Assembly: GCF_022399565.1 (NCBI RefSeq)
Contig: NZ_JAJTUT010000001.1
Span: forward strand, 1,167,336-1,231,335
DNA: 64,000 nt
DNA from: Flavobacterium algicola
GTDB taxonomy: Bacteria; Bacteroidota; Bacteroidia; Flavobacteriales; Flavobacteriaceae
Reading direction: 5' to 3'
Position 1 is the stretch's first letter. The number at the start of each line of letters is the position of its first letter. Below are positions 8,579 through 17,507 of this stretch, one piece after another. The notes under the pieces are model-generated. The model was not told the DNA's origin. It was given only the letters and a program-made list of their open reading frames with translations, and did not search any database. The translations under genes were made by a program, and so were the position numbers.

Positions 8579-9522
8579 TGATCACAAAATTTAAAAACGG
8601 AATTTCGTCAAAGATTTCTCTTATCGGTTTACCTATTTTGGCAATGCTTTGGGTTGGTTTTTTCTGGGGGACTACTTGGATAGCATCCAAAGAAGGTGTA
8701 CGTTATATTCCAGCGATACAAATGGTAGCCACTCGCCAATTCTTGGCTGGGTCAATTTACATTATCTATTTTTTAACCACTAAGAAACCATGGCCTAAAG
8801 GTAAACAATGGAAAACCATTATTATATTGGCAATACTTAATTTTACATTTAGTAATGGCTTAAGTACCATTGGAGTGAAATATATCAGTAGTGGATTAGG
8901 ATCTATAATTTCTGCTATTTTCCCTATTTGGGTTGTCATTATCTCATTCTTTAAAGGAGAGAAAATTGCTAAGCTAGCCGTAACGGGATTACTGGTAAGT
9001 TTTGCAGGTATCTGCGTAGTTTTTTACGAACATTTAAGTGATTTCTTAATACCCGATTTTAGACTCGGAATTCTATTCTCGGTAACAGCAACCATAACTT
9101 GGGCTTTTGGAACTTTGTACGCAAAGAAGAAAGCAAGCAATTATGATCCCTATTTTAGTTTAGGGTTTCAAATGTTTATTTCTAGTCTGATCTTATTTAC
9201 ATACAATGGCGCTACAGGAACATTTGTAAGTCTGGTTGAAATTCCGGCAATTACTTGGTTTGCTATAGGCTATCTCGTAATTATAGGATCGCTGGTTACT
9301 TTCACAATCTTCATTTATTCTTTGCAACATTTGCCGCCAGAGGTAAGTAGTCTATACGTTTATATCAATCCAATTGTAGCTATACTTTTAGGATCAGTAA
9401 TATTTGATGAATCACTAACTTTTCCTATTATTCTGGGCGGAGCAGTTACCTTACTAGGTCTATTTATCGTCAATAAGTCGCTGCGACAATCTCGTAAGAA
9501 CATGAATATTTTGATAAAGTAA
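8578..9522 (+). CDS. EamA-family (DMT superfamily) transporter
   Basis: This 314-residue, very hydrophobic protein has about ten membrane helices in two repeated five-helix halves, as in EamA/RhaT drug-metabolite transporters. Typical motifs are WVGFFWGTTWIASKEGVRYIP in helix 1 and YVYINPIVAILLGSVIF near the end. It is likely an inner membrane exporter of an amino acid or metabolite; the substrate cannot be read from sequence. The GTG at 8578 overlaps the previous stop by one base and is taken as the start. The first in-frame ATG, at 8644, would cut into helix 1, so GTG is preferred though not certain. Confidence 0.85.
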   Translation: MITKFKNGISSKISLIGLPILAMLWVGFFWGTTWIASKEGVRYIPAIQMVATRQFLAGSIYIIYFLTTKKPWPKGKQWKTIIILAILNFTFSNGLSTIGVKYISSGLGSIISAIFPIWVVIISFFKGEKIAKLAVTGLLVSFAGICVVFYEHLSDFLIPDFRLGILFSVTATITWAFGTLYAKKKASNYDPYFSLGFQMFISSLILFTYNGATGTFVSLVEIPAITWFAIGYLVIIGSLVTFTIFIYSLQHLPPEVSSLYVYINPIVAILLGSVIFDESLTFPIILGGAVTLLGLFIVNKSLRQSRKNMNILIK

Positions 9523-9530
9523 AAGTCAAA

Positions 9531-9568
9531 AATAAAGCCCAACAATTATAAAATTGCTGGGCTTTATT
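9531..9568. terminator. Bidirectional terminator between convergent genes
   Basis: A 16-bp inverted repeat (AATAAAGCCCAACAAT / ATTGCTGGGCTTTATT, one mismatch) around a 6-base loop lies between the EamA gene and the convergent M13 peptidase gene. It can serve both strands. Confidence 0.85.
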
Positions 9569-9590
9569 TATTTCAATTCAGTATTTTATT

Positions 9591-11654
9591 CTACCATATT
9601 TTAACTCTCTTATCAGGAGCTATGTACATACCATCTTTATTTTGAATGTTGAATGCATCATAAAATGCATCTACATTTTGCAATGGCACATAAGCACGAT
9701 ACATTGCTGGAGAATGTGGATCGGTTTTAACTTGGTTTTTAATCGCTTCATCACGCGATTTTGTGCGCCAAATTGTAGCCCATGAGATAAAGAAACGTTG
9801 TTCTGGTGTATAACCTTCGATCAAACCTGGATTTCCGTTTTCTTTTAAATACAATTGCAAACCGTCATAAGCTGCATTTACACCTCCTAAATCTCCGATA
9901 TTTTCACCCAAAGTAAACTTACCGTCAACAAAAGTTCCCGGTAACGGTTCCAATGCACTGTATTGGTTTGCCAAAGCAGTCGTTAGCTCAGCAAATTGCT
10001 TCGAATCTGTAGCAGACCACCAGTCAATCAAATTACCATCAGCATTATAACGTGATCCAGAATCATCAAAACCGTGCGAAATCTCGTGACCAATCACCGC
10101 TCCGATTCCTCCATAATTTAAAGCTTCGTCTGCCTGATAGTTGTAGAAAGGAGGTTGTAGTATAGCTGCAGGGAAAACGATTTCATTGTAAGATGGGTTA
10201 TAATAAGCATTCACAGTTTGTGGTGACATTCCCCATCTTGTTTTATCAACTGGTAAATCTAAATCAATCAAATCTTGCTCAAATTTCCATTTTTGCAAAT
10301 TTTTCATATTATTAAAATAAGTCCCACCCTCTTCAGGTTTGCTAATAACTAAAGCAGAATAATCTTTCCACTTATCTGGATATCCTATTTTAATCTTTGA
10401 TTTATTTAATTTTTCGATGGCGCTCACTTTTGTCTCTGGAGACATCCATGCCAATTTATTGATTCGGTTTTCAAAAGCAATGAAGATGTTCTTGATCATC
10501 TTTTCTGCTTTCGCTTTCGCTTCGGCAGGAAACTTTTTCTCTACATATAATTTACCTAACGCCTCACCAATAGTAACGTTTATCACTTGCAAAGCACGTT
10601 CATCACTTGGTCTTTGTTTTAGAGCGCCGGTTAATGTTTTACCATAAAACTCAAAGTTGGCATCTTCGATCGAAGTAGATAAAAAATTGGAAGACTTATT
10701 CAACAATACCCAACGCATGTAACTTTTCCATTCTTCGACTTTATTTTCTTTCAAAATAGTTTCAAAAGCAGCCATGTATTTCGGCTGTGAAACGATTAAT
10801 GAATCGGTATTCTTCAGGCCTATGGTTGAAAAATAACTTTTCCAGTTCATAGATGGAGCTAATTTTTGCAAATCAGCAATAGACATCGGGTTGTACGATT
10901 TTCTTCTGTCTCTTCTTTCCACTCTGTCAAATCTAGGTTTTGACATTGCAATTTCAAGAGCCAAAATTTGTTCAGCATGAATTTTTGCCTGTGCTGGCTT
11001 CTCTCCAAGAAATCCTAGCATTTTAGCAACGTGTAGCACATACTTCTCTCTTTTTTCTTTAGAATCAGCATCTTCGGCAACATAATAATCTCTATCGGGC
11101 AATCCAACAGAACCAGGTCCTATACTCACAACATTTCTATTACTGTCCTTAGCATCCGAGCCAATATTAACGTTGATAAAACCTATTCCACCGACCGGCT
11201 CCATCTCAGCCAATAGTGCTTGTAATTCTTTTTTTGTTTTTACCGCATCAATTTTTTTCAAATACGGTTTTAGAGGAGCAATTCCCATTTTATTGCGACC
11301 TACCGTATCAAGAATCGTTTGATATAAGCCAATAGCTTTACCTTGATCTGTTGTAGAATTGTACTTTGGATTGTTTAAAGCCTCCTTTAATATTATTAAG
11401 GCATCCATATCTGTATTTTGTCTTAACTCATCAAAGCTTCCCCATCGAGTACGATCAGATGGAATTTCAGTATTTTTAAACCAGATACCATTTACAAACA
11501 TATTAAAATCATCACCTGGCTTAATACTCTTATCTAAATTAAGACTACTTTTTGCCTGAACTTTACTCATAGGAGTATCTTGGGCATGCAATGTCGACAT
11601 TGCTTGCAGTGTAAGAAATGCATACGCAAATTTCTTAAAAAAAGATTTTTTCAT
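9591..11654 (-). CDS. M13-family metallopeptidase (PepO/neprilysin-like)
   Basis: This 687-residue protein has an N-terminal signal peptide (MKKSFFKKFAYAFLTLQAMSTLHAQ) and then the M13 N-terminal helical domain starting around KPGDDFNMFVNGIW. The catalytic zinc site HEISH is at residues 523-527 in GAVIGHEISHGFDDSG. The third ligand is E584 in GENIGDLGG. NAYYNPSYNEIVFPAAILQPPFY and the C-terminal tryptophan after DKRVKIW also match the family. It is an exported endopeptidase, probably periplasmic or lipid-free in the envelope, cutting short peptides. Length and motifs are complete. It is monocistronic, with an exact -7 box upstream and a terminator downstream. Confidence 0.95.
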   Translation of the reverse strand: MKKSFFKKFAYAFLTLQAMSTLHAQDTPMSKVQAKSSLNLDKSIKPGDDFNMFVNGIWFKNTEIPSDRTRWGSFDELRQNTDMDALIILKEALNNPKYNSTTDQGKAIGLYQTILDTVGRNKMGIAPLKPYLKKIDAVKTKKELQALLAEMEPVGGIGFINVNIGSDAKDSNRNVVSIGPGSVGLPDRDYYVAEDADSKEKREKYVLHVAKMLGFLGEKPAQAKIHAEQILALEIAMSKPRFDRVERRDRRKSYNPMSIADLQKLAPSMNWKSYFSTIGLKNTDSLIVSQPKYMAAFETILKENKVEEWKSYMRWVLLNKSSNFLSTSIEDANFEFYGKTLTGALKQRPSDERALQVINVTIGEALGKLYVEKKFPAEAKAKAEKMIKNIFIAFENRINKLAWMSPETKVSAIEKLNKSKIKIGYPDKWKDYSALVISKPEEGGTYFNNMKNLQKWKFEQDLIDLDLPVDKTRWGMSPQTVNAYYNPSYNEIVFPAAILQPPFYNYQADEALNYGGIGAVIGHEISHGFDDSGSRYNADGNLIDWWSATDSKQFAELTTALANQYSALEPLPGTFVDGKFTLGENIGDLGGVNAAYDGLQLYLKENGNPGLIEGYTPEQRFFISWATIWRTKSRDEAIKNQVKTDPHSPAMYRAYVPLQNVDAFYDAFNIQNKDGMYIAPDKRVKIW

Positions 11655-11682
11655 ATAAAATGATAAATTGAATTAGTAGTGA

Positions 11683-11690
11683 CAAATTTA
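11683..11690 (-). promoter_or_regulatory. -7 promoter box for the M13 peptidase gene
   Basis: Read on the minus strand this is TAAATTTG, an exact TAnnTTTG match. It lies about 28 bases upstream of the ATG at 11654. Confidence 0.5.
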
Positions 11691-11765
11691 TTTATTAAAA
11701 TGTAATAAAATCATAAAACAATCAAAAAGCTATGATTAATGCAAATAAAACAAAAAATCATTTCG

Positions 11766-11773
11766 TATTTTTG
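11766..11773 (+). promoter_or_regulatory. -7 promoter box for the SCO-family gene
   Basis: TATTTTTG matches TAnnTTTG exactly and lies 12 bases before the ATG at 11786, implying a very short leader. No clear -33 element is seen. Confidence 0.45.
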
Positions 11774-11785
11774 TGAAAAAAAAGT

Positions 11786-12460
11786 ATGCCTTCATTATTT
11801 CGCAGATACCGCATTTTTATTGGGATTTTTATTATTTTTTCGGCAATAACTTTATTTTTATTTTATGGTGCATTAAAACCAAAAAAAGTACTTCCTATTT
11901 ACAATCCTTCAGATGTAAATCCAGAATTAGTAGATAGCACTATTCAATATGTGAGCAAATACCACACCATAGCCGATTTTTCTTTCGTAAATCAAAATGG
12001 AGATACTATTACTCAAAAAGATTATGAGGGTAAAATTTACGTCGCAGATTTCTTTTTTACAACTTGCGGCTCTATATGTCCTAAAATGTCCAGAAATTTG
12101 TTTGAAGTTCAAAAAGTAATTTTAGACAATCCTAAAGTGATGCTTTTGTCACACACTGTATTTCCAGAAACTGATAGTGTCCCTGTTCTAAAAAAATACG
12201 CAATTAAATACGGTGTAAAAGACAGCAAATGGAACTTAGTCACGGGATCTAAAAAAGATATTTACACGATGGCAAGAAAATCCTATCTTGCTGTAAAAAT
12301 GGGTAAACCTAGCGAATTATTAGACATGGTTCATACTGAAAACTTTGTTTTGGTCGATGAAAAAAGACGTATCCGTGGCTTTTATGATGGTACGAAGGAA
12401 GAAGAAATTCAGAGACTGATAAAAGACATCAATTTCTTGAGCGGTGTAGACGAGGAATAG
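11786..12460 (+). CDS. SCO1/SenC-family copper chaperone
   Basis: This 224-residue protein has one N-terminal membrane anchor (residues ~8-27) and then a thioredoxin-like periplasmic domain. The copper site is complete: C94 and C98 in TTCGSICPKM and H183 in DMVHTENFVLVDE. SCO proteins deliver copper to, or reduce, the CuA centre of cytochrome c oxidase. No oxidase genes are nearby, so the partner is inferred from the family only. It reads as a single gene. Confidence 0.92.
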   Translation: MPSLFRRYRIFIGIFIIFSAITLFLFYGALKPKKVLPIYNPSDVNPELVDSTIQYVSKYHTIADFSFVNQNGDTITQKDYEGKIYVADFFFTTCGSICPKMSRNLFEVQKVILDNPKVMLLSHTVFPETDSVPVLKKYAIKYGVKDSKWNLVTGSKKDIYTMARKSYLAVKMGKPSELLDMVHTENFVLVDEKRRIRGFYDGTKEEEIQRLIKDINFLSGVDEE

Positions 12461-12580
12461 TTTTATATCTATCAGTATCAAATTTCAGATTATGCACTGC
12501 TTCTAGAAATTTACCTCTATCAAGAGAGCAAACAAAAGCTAAAAAATTACAAATATCATTCGTATTCGTTTTATAATATG

Positions 12581-12588
12581 TATTTTTG
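12581..12588 (+). promoter_or_regulatory. -7 promoter box for the feo operon
   Basis: TATTTTTG (an exact TAnnTTTG match) lies 26 bases upstream of the feoA TTG start. The -33 region is poor. I could not identify a convincing Fur operator in the flanking bases. Confidence 0.45.
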
Positions 12589-12614
12589 CAATCTTAATTC
12601 AATCTAAATAAGCC

Positions 12615-12854
12615 TTGCGTACCACAATTAATTCCCTTAAAAAAGGCGAAAAAGCCATTATCAAAGATTTTGATATTGATATCATTCCGTTAAAATTACT
12701 TGAAATGGGATGTTTGCCTGGTAACATGGTCGAATTGCTGCAGATTGCTCCTTTTGGCGATCCTTTATATTTGGACATCAATGGCTCACATCTTGCCATT
12801 CGTGTCGAAACTGCTGCAGAGATTGAAGTTGAATTAGTCCAAATCAAGCTTTAA
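12615..12854 (+). CDS. feoA: FeoA ferrous iron transport accessory protein
   Basis: This 79-residue, SH3-like FeoA domain protein reads SLKKGEKAIIKDFD, LKLLEMGCLPGNMVELLQIAPFGDPLYLDINGSHLAIR, the standard FeoA core. FeoA is a cytoplasmic partner of the FeoB iron transporter. An in-frame TAA lies 6 bases before the frame's TTG at 12615, and no ATG occurs before the conserved LKKGE segment. The start must therefore be this TTG (or a non-ATG codon within the next few), an unusual initiation codon. The stop is one base before the feoB ATG, so the two are translationally close. The products act together in Fe(II) uptake. Confidence 0.92.
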   Translation: MRTTINSLKKGEKAIIKDFDIDIIPLKLLEMGCLPGNMVELLQIAPFGDPLYLDINGSHLAIRVETAAEIEVELVQIKL

Positions 12855-12855
12855 A

Positions 12856-14955
12856 ATGATTAACGAAAATATCAATGTTGCCTTAATAGGAAATCCTAAT
12901 GTAGGGAAAACTTCTGTTTTTAACCAATTAACTGGTTTAAACCAACAAGTGGGGAATTATCCTGGAATTACTGTTGAAAAAAAGATTGGTTTTTGTAAAT
13001 TACCAAATAATATTAAGGCAAACATCCTTGATTTACCAGGAACTTACAGTCTTAATGCCAGCTCAATTGATGAGAATGTCGTTATTGAATTACTACTTAA
13101 TAAAAATGACAAATTATATCCAGATGTTGCACTTGTAGTAACAGATGTTGAAAACTTAAAGAGAAACTTACTCCTTTTTACACAAATAAAAGACCTTGAA
13201 ATCCCAACTATTCTTGTCATCAACATGGCCGATAGAATGGAACAAAAAGGAATAACGCTAGACATTCCTTATCTTGAAGAGCATTTAAAAACCAAAATCT
13301 CCTTGGTAAGTTCTCGTAAAGGATTTGGAATTGCAGAATTAAAAAAACAAATCATCACTTACAAAACTATTTCTAGCGAACCCTGCTTGAATGCTTCTGT
13401 GATTGATCCCGAATATTTTGACAGTTTGCGCAAAGCTTTCCCTAGTCAATTACTATATAAATTGTGGTTGGTAATCACACAAGATGTTAATTTCTTAAAT
13501 CTAGAACGAAAAGAAATTCAAAGCTCTTTTACAAAATCACATTCAGATTTAAAGCGTTTACAGCAGAAAGAAACAATTAAAAGATACCAATTCATCAATG
13601 ATGTCCTAAAGGTTGGATTAAAGGTAGATATCGCTATTGCTAAAGATTTCCGTAGCAAACTTGATCGTGTTCTTACGCACAAGGTTTGGGGCTACGCCAT
13701 CTTCTTTGCCATCTTGTTTATAATTTTCCAGTCCATATTCGAATGGTCAAAAATTCCGATGGATTTTATCGATAGTACTTTTGCTAATTTAAGTTCACTA
13801 GCTTCAAAGAATTTACCCGAAGGAGTTTTTACCAGCTTACTATCCGAAGGAATAATTCCCGGAATTGGCGGTATTTTAATCTTTATACCTCAAATCGCAT
13901 TCCTGTTTTTATTTATTTCGATACTAGAAGAAAGTGGTTATATGAGTCGCGTGGTATTTTTAATGGATAAAATAATGCGCAAATTTGGGCTGTCTGGTAA
14001 GAGCGTTGTGCCTTTGATATCGGGAACGGCTTGTGCCATACCTGCAATTATGGCCACCCGTAACATCGAAAATTGGAAAGAACGTTTGATTACGATACTT
14101 GTTACACCATTTACTACATGCTCGGCTAGATTACCCGTATATGCTATTATAATTGCACTGGTTATTCCAGATAATTATGTATTAGGGTTTTTGAATTTAC
14201 AAGGCCTTACTTTAATGTTACTCTATCTATTAGGATTTGGAATGGCAATATTTTCTGCTTATGTACTGAATAAAATCATGAAAATTAAAGGCAAAACATT
14301 TTTTGTAGTTGAAATGCCAAATTACAAATTGCCGATGTTTAAAAATGTTGCCATCAATGTGATCGAAAAAACCAAAGCGTTTGTATTTGGTGCTGGAAAA
14401 ATAATTCTAGCCATCTCTATCATTTTATGGTTCTTGGCCTCTTATGGTCCAGGGAAAAATTTCAATAATGCCGATACGATTCAACGCTCAAAAGTAGAGA
14501 ATAAAGGTATTGAGGAAAGTGAGATGAGTAATAAAATAGCATCTTTTAAACTAGAGAATTCCTATATTGGAATTATGGGGAAAACGATAGAACCAGTGAT
14601 TTCTCCTCTAGGATACGACTGGAAAATCGGAATTGCAATTATAAGCTCATTTGCAGCTAGAGAAGTATTTGTAGGAACATTGGCAACTATTTACAGTGTA
14701 GGTGGCTCTGACAATGAAGATACAATCAAAAACAAAATGGGAGCAGAAATTAATCCTATTACGGGTAAAAAAGTATTTAATTTTGCTTCAGGAATTTCTT
14801 TGCTATTATTTTATGCTTTTGCCTTACAGTGCGCTAGTACACTAGCGATTACCAAAAAAGAAACAAACTCATGGAAATGGCCAGTTGGTCAATTAATTTT
14901 TATGAGCGGCTTTGCTTATGTGGTTGCATTAATAGCTTTTCAACTTTTAAAATAA
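12856..14955 (+). CDS. feoB: FeoB ferrous iron transporter
   Basis: This 699-residue inner membrane protein has an N-terminal G domain: G1 GNPNVGKT at residues 12-19, G3 DLPGTY, G4 NMAD. A helical insert follows, then the permease half with Gate motifs (around residues 385-400, SGTACAIPAIMATR; second Gate at ~600, AAREVFVGTLATIY). It imports Fe(II), with nucleotide hydrolysis regulating transport. Length and order match single-polypeptide FeoB. It follows feoA by one base and precedes a Cys-rich small protein by 6 bases, giving a classic feoA-feoB-plus-small-partner operon, normally induced by low iron or low oxygen. Confidence 0.97.
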   Translation: MINENINVALIGNPNVGKTSVFNQLTGLNQQVGNYPGITVEKKIGFCKLPNNIKANILDLPGTYSLNASSIDENVVIELLLNKNDKLYPDVALVVTDVENLKRNLLLFTQIKDLEIPTILVINMADRMEQKGITLDIPYLEEHLKTKISLVSSRKGFGIAELKKQIITYKTISSEPCLNASVIDPEYFDSLRKAFPSQLLYKLWLVITQDVNFLNLERKEIQSSFTKSHSDLKRLQQKETIKRYQFINDVLKVGLKVDIAIAKDFRSKLDRVLTHKVWGYAIFFAILFIIFQSIFEWSKIPMDFIDSTFANLSSLASKNLPEGVFTSLLSEGIIPGIGGILIFIPQIAFLFLFISILEESGYMSRVVFLMDKIMRKFGLSGKSVVPLISGTACAIPAIMATRNIENWKERLITILVTPFTTCSARLPVYAIIIALVIPDNYVLGFLNLQGLTLMLLYLLGFGMAIFSAYVLNKIMKIKGKTFFVVEMPNYKLPMFKNVAINVIEKTKAFVFGAGKIILAISIILWFLASYGPGKNFNNADTIQRSKVENKGIEESEMSNKIASFKLENSYIGIMGKTIEPVISPLGYDWKIGIAIISSFAAREVFVGTLATIYSVGGSDNEDTIKNKMGAEINPITGKKVFNFASGISLLLFYAFALQCASTLAITKKETNSWKWPVGQLIFMSGFAYVVALIAFQLLK

Positions 14956-14961
14956 ATTATT

Positions 14962-15093
14962 ATGCAGGAAATATTAGCTTTTACAGCTTTGGGATTTGCA
15001 GTAGCTTTCATAATAAAGAAGTTTTTCTTAAAGAAGAAGAAAAAGAAAGGGTCAAAAAGCTGTGGAACAGATGACGACTGTGGTTGCCATTAA
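14962..15093 (+). CDS. FeoB-associated Cys-rich membrane protein
   Basis: This 43-residue protein has one membrane helix (residues ~4-23, ILAFTALGFAVAFIIKKFF), a run of six lysines and a C-terminal cysteine cluster (SCGTDDDCGCH). Its size, layout and place directly after feoB match the FeoB-associated Cys-rich membrane protein family, the counterpart of FeoC-like partners in other phyla. The cysteines could bind iron or an iron-sulfur cluster; that is inference. It begins 6 bases after feoB and is surely cotranscribed. It is short enough to be missed by length-filtered gene callers. Confidence 0.88.
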   Translation: MQEILAFTALGFAVAFIIKKFFLKKKKKKGSKSCGTDDDCGCH

Positions 15094-15107
15094 TTTTAAA
15101 AAAATAG

Positions 15108-16142
15108 CTACAAATTAGCCTCAATCTTTTCTACTACATCTTCCACCCTTATCGTTCGCATAGCATCTTCATATCCGGCTACAATTTTATTACCATAAAC
15201 CGATGTAGGTAAAAGCGGATATTGTTTTCGATCGGAAATTATAGCATTATTTTCATGTTGGTTAAACGGTGCAAATCCTGCATAAGGATGCGTTGCACCC
15301 CATAGTGTAATTACCTTTACGCCGAGCATAGCAGCTATATGTGCGTTACCTGAATCCATAGATAACATCACATTTAAATTACTGATTAATTGCAGCTCCT
15401 CTTGAAATTTAATTTTTCCAGCAATATTGATAACGTTACTTTTACCGACCGCGATAGAATTTAAAACTGCCATTTCATTTTTTCCTCCACCAAAAAGCAG
15501 AATAGTGTTTTGATTATTTTCCGCTAATGTATTAACAACTTCTTGCATAAGGTCTTGAGGATAGACTTTTGCATTGTATTGAGCAAATGGAGCAATTCCA
15601 ATTAGAATCTTACCTTGTCCTATTAGATTTAAAATACCAACGCTTAAAGTAGCTTTTTCGGGAAAAACTGTTGCTGACAAATCAACATTATATCCCAATT
15701 TTTTAAAAACTAACTGGTGATTTTCGAACATTGTAGGCAGGGGCTCAAAAACTTTATCAATTGCACGAGTTAATTTTTTCTTTCCCTCTCGCCCTTTTAT
15801 AACAGCGGCTACTTTCTTTCCGCTTATAGCAAATAGATTTCGCACTATCTTAGAGCGAAGTACATTGTGCAAGTCAGCAAACGCATCTACTTTTAATATT
15901 CGTAATTCTCGATAAAGTCGTATTAGGCCAAGAAACCCTTTATGTTTTTCTTTTTCATCGAAAGCAAAGAAATTAAGATTCGGAATACCTTCAAAAAACG
16001 GCTTAAAAAACGGACGTGAAACAACCGTTAATCTAACATTTGGATGTTGAGCAACCAATGCTCGTAAAACAGGAACCGTCATGGCGACATCTCCCATTGC
16101 GGATAGTCTCATGACGGCTATATGAGTTGCTGTATCTGACAC
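15108..16142 (-). CDS. Glycosyltransferase family 9 (heptosyltransferase-like)
   Basis: This 344-residue protein begins HIAVMRLSAMGDVAMTVPVLRAL, the nucleotide-sugar heptosyltransferase N-terminus. Its C-terminal half has the GT9 signature (ILIGIAPFAQYNAKVYP, NLNVMLSMDSGNAHIAAMLGVKVITLWGATHPYAGFAP). It would add a heptose or similar sugar to the LPS core at the cytoplasmic face of the inner membrane. It is 9 bases downstream of the DUF4254 gene on the same strand, a pairing common in Bacteroidota, which suggests a shared step in LPS assembly. Confidence 0.9.
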   Translation of the reverse strand: MSDTATHIAVMRLSAMGDVAMTVPVLRALVAQHPNVRLTVVSRPFFKPFFEGIPNLNFFAFDEKEKHKGFLGLIRLYRELRILKVDAFADLHNVLRSKIVRNLFAISGKKVAAVIKGREGKKKLTRAIDKVFEPLPTMFENHQLVFKKLGYNVDLSATVFPEKATLSVGILNLIGQGKILIGIAPFAQYNAKVYPQDLMQEVVNTLAENNQNTILLFGGGKNEMAVLNSIAVGKSNVINIAGKIKFQEELQLISNLNVMLSMDSGNAHIAAMLGVKVITLWGATHPYAGFAPFNQHENNAIISDRKQYPLLPTSVYGNKIVAGYEDAMRTIRVEDVVEKIEANL

Positions 16143-16151
16143 GTGATTGAA

Positions 16152-16757
16152 TTATTTTTTTCCGTGATATAAGATAGGATTCAATTCATCATCGTTGTAC
16201 ATTTTCATTTGTTTGTACACTTTCATAAATTTATCTCCATTCTCTATATCTGTCAATAAATCATCAATCGCAGTAGACAAATCAGTTCTTTGCTCTAAAA
16301 GAATATTTAATTTTTCTTGACATTTGTCTCTATGATCTTGAGAAGCTTCTACTCGTGTAGCCTCTTCTTGCATATGATAAATTTTTAATGCTAAGATAGA
16401 AAGTCTATCAAATGCCCAAGCTGGACTCTCTGAGTTAATTTTTGCATCAACCTTAGACTCTACTTTACTGTATTTTTGTAAAAAATAGCCATCAATATAT
16501 TCAACCATGTCGGTGCGTTCTTGATTTGAAGCATCAATTTTACGCTTTAATGTCAATGCTGCGACAGGATCAATATTGGGGTCACGAATGATGTCTTCGT
16601 AATGCCACTGTACTGTATCGATCCAATTTTTCAAATAAAGCAAATGCTCAAATTGATCCTTTGGAAAAGGATTATTTATTGGTTGATTAACATCATCAAA
16701 TTCATGATAATCTTTAATACTTTGTTCGAAAACAGAATAAGCTAGTTTTGAAAACAT
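16152..16757 (-). CDS. DUF4254-family protein
   Basis: This 201-residue, mainly helical, acidic protein has no signal peptide and no membrane segment. The pattern LLYLKNWIDTVQWHYEDIIRDPNIDP and ERTDMVEYIDGYFL is recognised as DUF4254, a family found mostly beside LPS glycosyltransferase genes in Bacteroidota. The biochemical function is unknown. It is the first gene of a two-gene operon with the heptosyltransferase, transcribed from an exact -7 box just upstream. Confidence 0.85.
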   Translation of the reverse strand: MFSKLAYSVFEQSIKDYHEFDDVNQPINNPFPKDQFEHLLYLKNWIDTVQWHYEDIIRDPNIDPVAALTLKRKIDASNQERTDMVEYIDGYFLQKYSKVESKVDAKINSESPAWAFDRLSILALKIYHMQEEATRVEASQDHRDKCQEKLNILLEQRTDLSTAIDDLLTDIENGDKFMKVYKQMKMYNDDELNPILYHGKK

Positions 16758-16777
16758 ATCTTTATATTTAATAGTAG

Positions 16778-16785
16778 CAAAGATA
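16778..16785 (-). promoter_or_regulatory. -7 promoter box for the DUF4254-heptosyltransferase operon
   Basis: On the minus strand this reads TATCTTTG, an exact TAnnTTTG match, 20 bases upstream of the ATG at 16757. Confidence 0.5.
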
Positions 16786-16853
16786 CTTTTTATACATTTA
16801 TAAAAAAATTACATTTCAACTTTCTGTCTCAATTAAAAAAACCACTATTAGCT

Positions 16854-17507
16854 ATGAAAATTCATCATTTATCAGCCAAGAATACGATCATGAATCAATT
16901 TTTAGGAGAAATAAGAAATGTCGCTATTCATACTGACAGAATGCGTTTTCGCCGGAATATTGAACGTATTGGAGAAATCATGGCTTATGAGATAAGTAAA
17001 GAATTGGAATATACAGCTATAGACATCCAGACACCACTGGGTATAAAACAAACTAGTAAGATCAAACATCCCATAGTTATTACTTCTATATTAAGAGCAG
17101 GACTACCCTTTCATCAAGGGTTTTTGAATATTTTTGATAATGCAGAAAACGGTTTTATTTCGGCCGCTCGTTATCATTCTAATGCAGATGATGCTTTTGA
17201 AATCAAAGTAGAATATGAGGCTATAGCAGATATAACTTCTAAATATGTAGTAATAGCTGACCCTATGCTTGCAACAGGGCAATCTATTGTTGCAGTGTTT
17301 AACAAAGTTATTGAGAAAGGTTATCCAAAAGAAATTCATCTCGCCGTTGTTATAGCAGCTCCAGAAGGAATAGCACATCTTGAAAAAGAACTGCCCGAAA
17401 ACTGTCATCTCTGGATTGCTTCATTAGATGAGAAACTTGATGACCGCTTTTACATCGTTCCTGGACTTGGTGATGCGGGTGATCTTGCTTATGGCCCTAA
17501 ATTATAA
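16854..17507 (+). CDS. upp: Uracil phosphoribosyltransferase
   Basis: This 217-residue type I phosphoribosyltransferase converts uracil and PRPP to UMP in pyrimidine salvage. The PRPP loop is VVIADPMLATGQSIV (around residues 130-145). The uracil-binding C-terminal segment reads PGLGDAGDLAYGPKL, diagnostic for Upp. SILRAGLPFHQGFLNIF is also conserved. It is cytoplasmic. Its last 6 bases overlap the 3' end of the convergent DUF6427 gene. Confidence 0.95.
   Translation: MKIHHLSAKNTIMNQFLGEIRNVAIHTDRMRFRRNIERIGEIMAYEISKELEYTAIDIQTPLGIKQTSKIKHPIVITSILRAGLPFHQGFLNIFDNAENGFISAARYHSNADDAFEIKVEYEAIADITSKYVVIADPMLATGQSIVAVFNKVIEKGYPKEIHLAVVIAAPEGIAHLEKELPENCHLWIASLDEKLDDRFYIVPGLGDAGDLAYGPKL

Noticed and set aside
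12599..12847. 82-codon minus-strand frame opposite feoA
   Set aside because: It is a shadow of a well-conserved gene and has no motif of its own.
14871..15074. 67-codon frame across the feoB end
   Set aside because: It overlaps both feoB and the Cys-rich gene in another frame; the 43-residue frame has the known family pattern.
17103..17408. 101-codon frame antisense to upp
   Set aside because: It is fully inside a conserved gene; the hydrophobic/Cys-rich content is an artefact of antisense reading.
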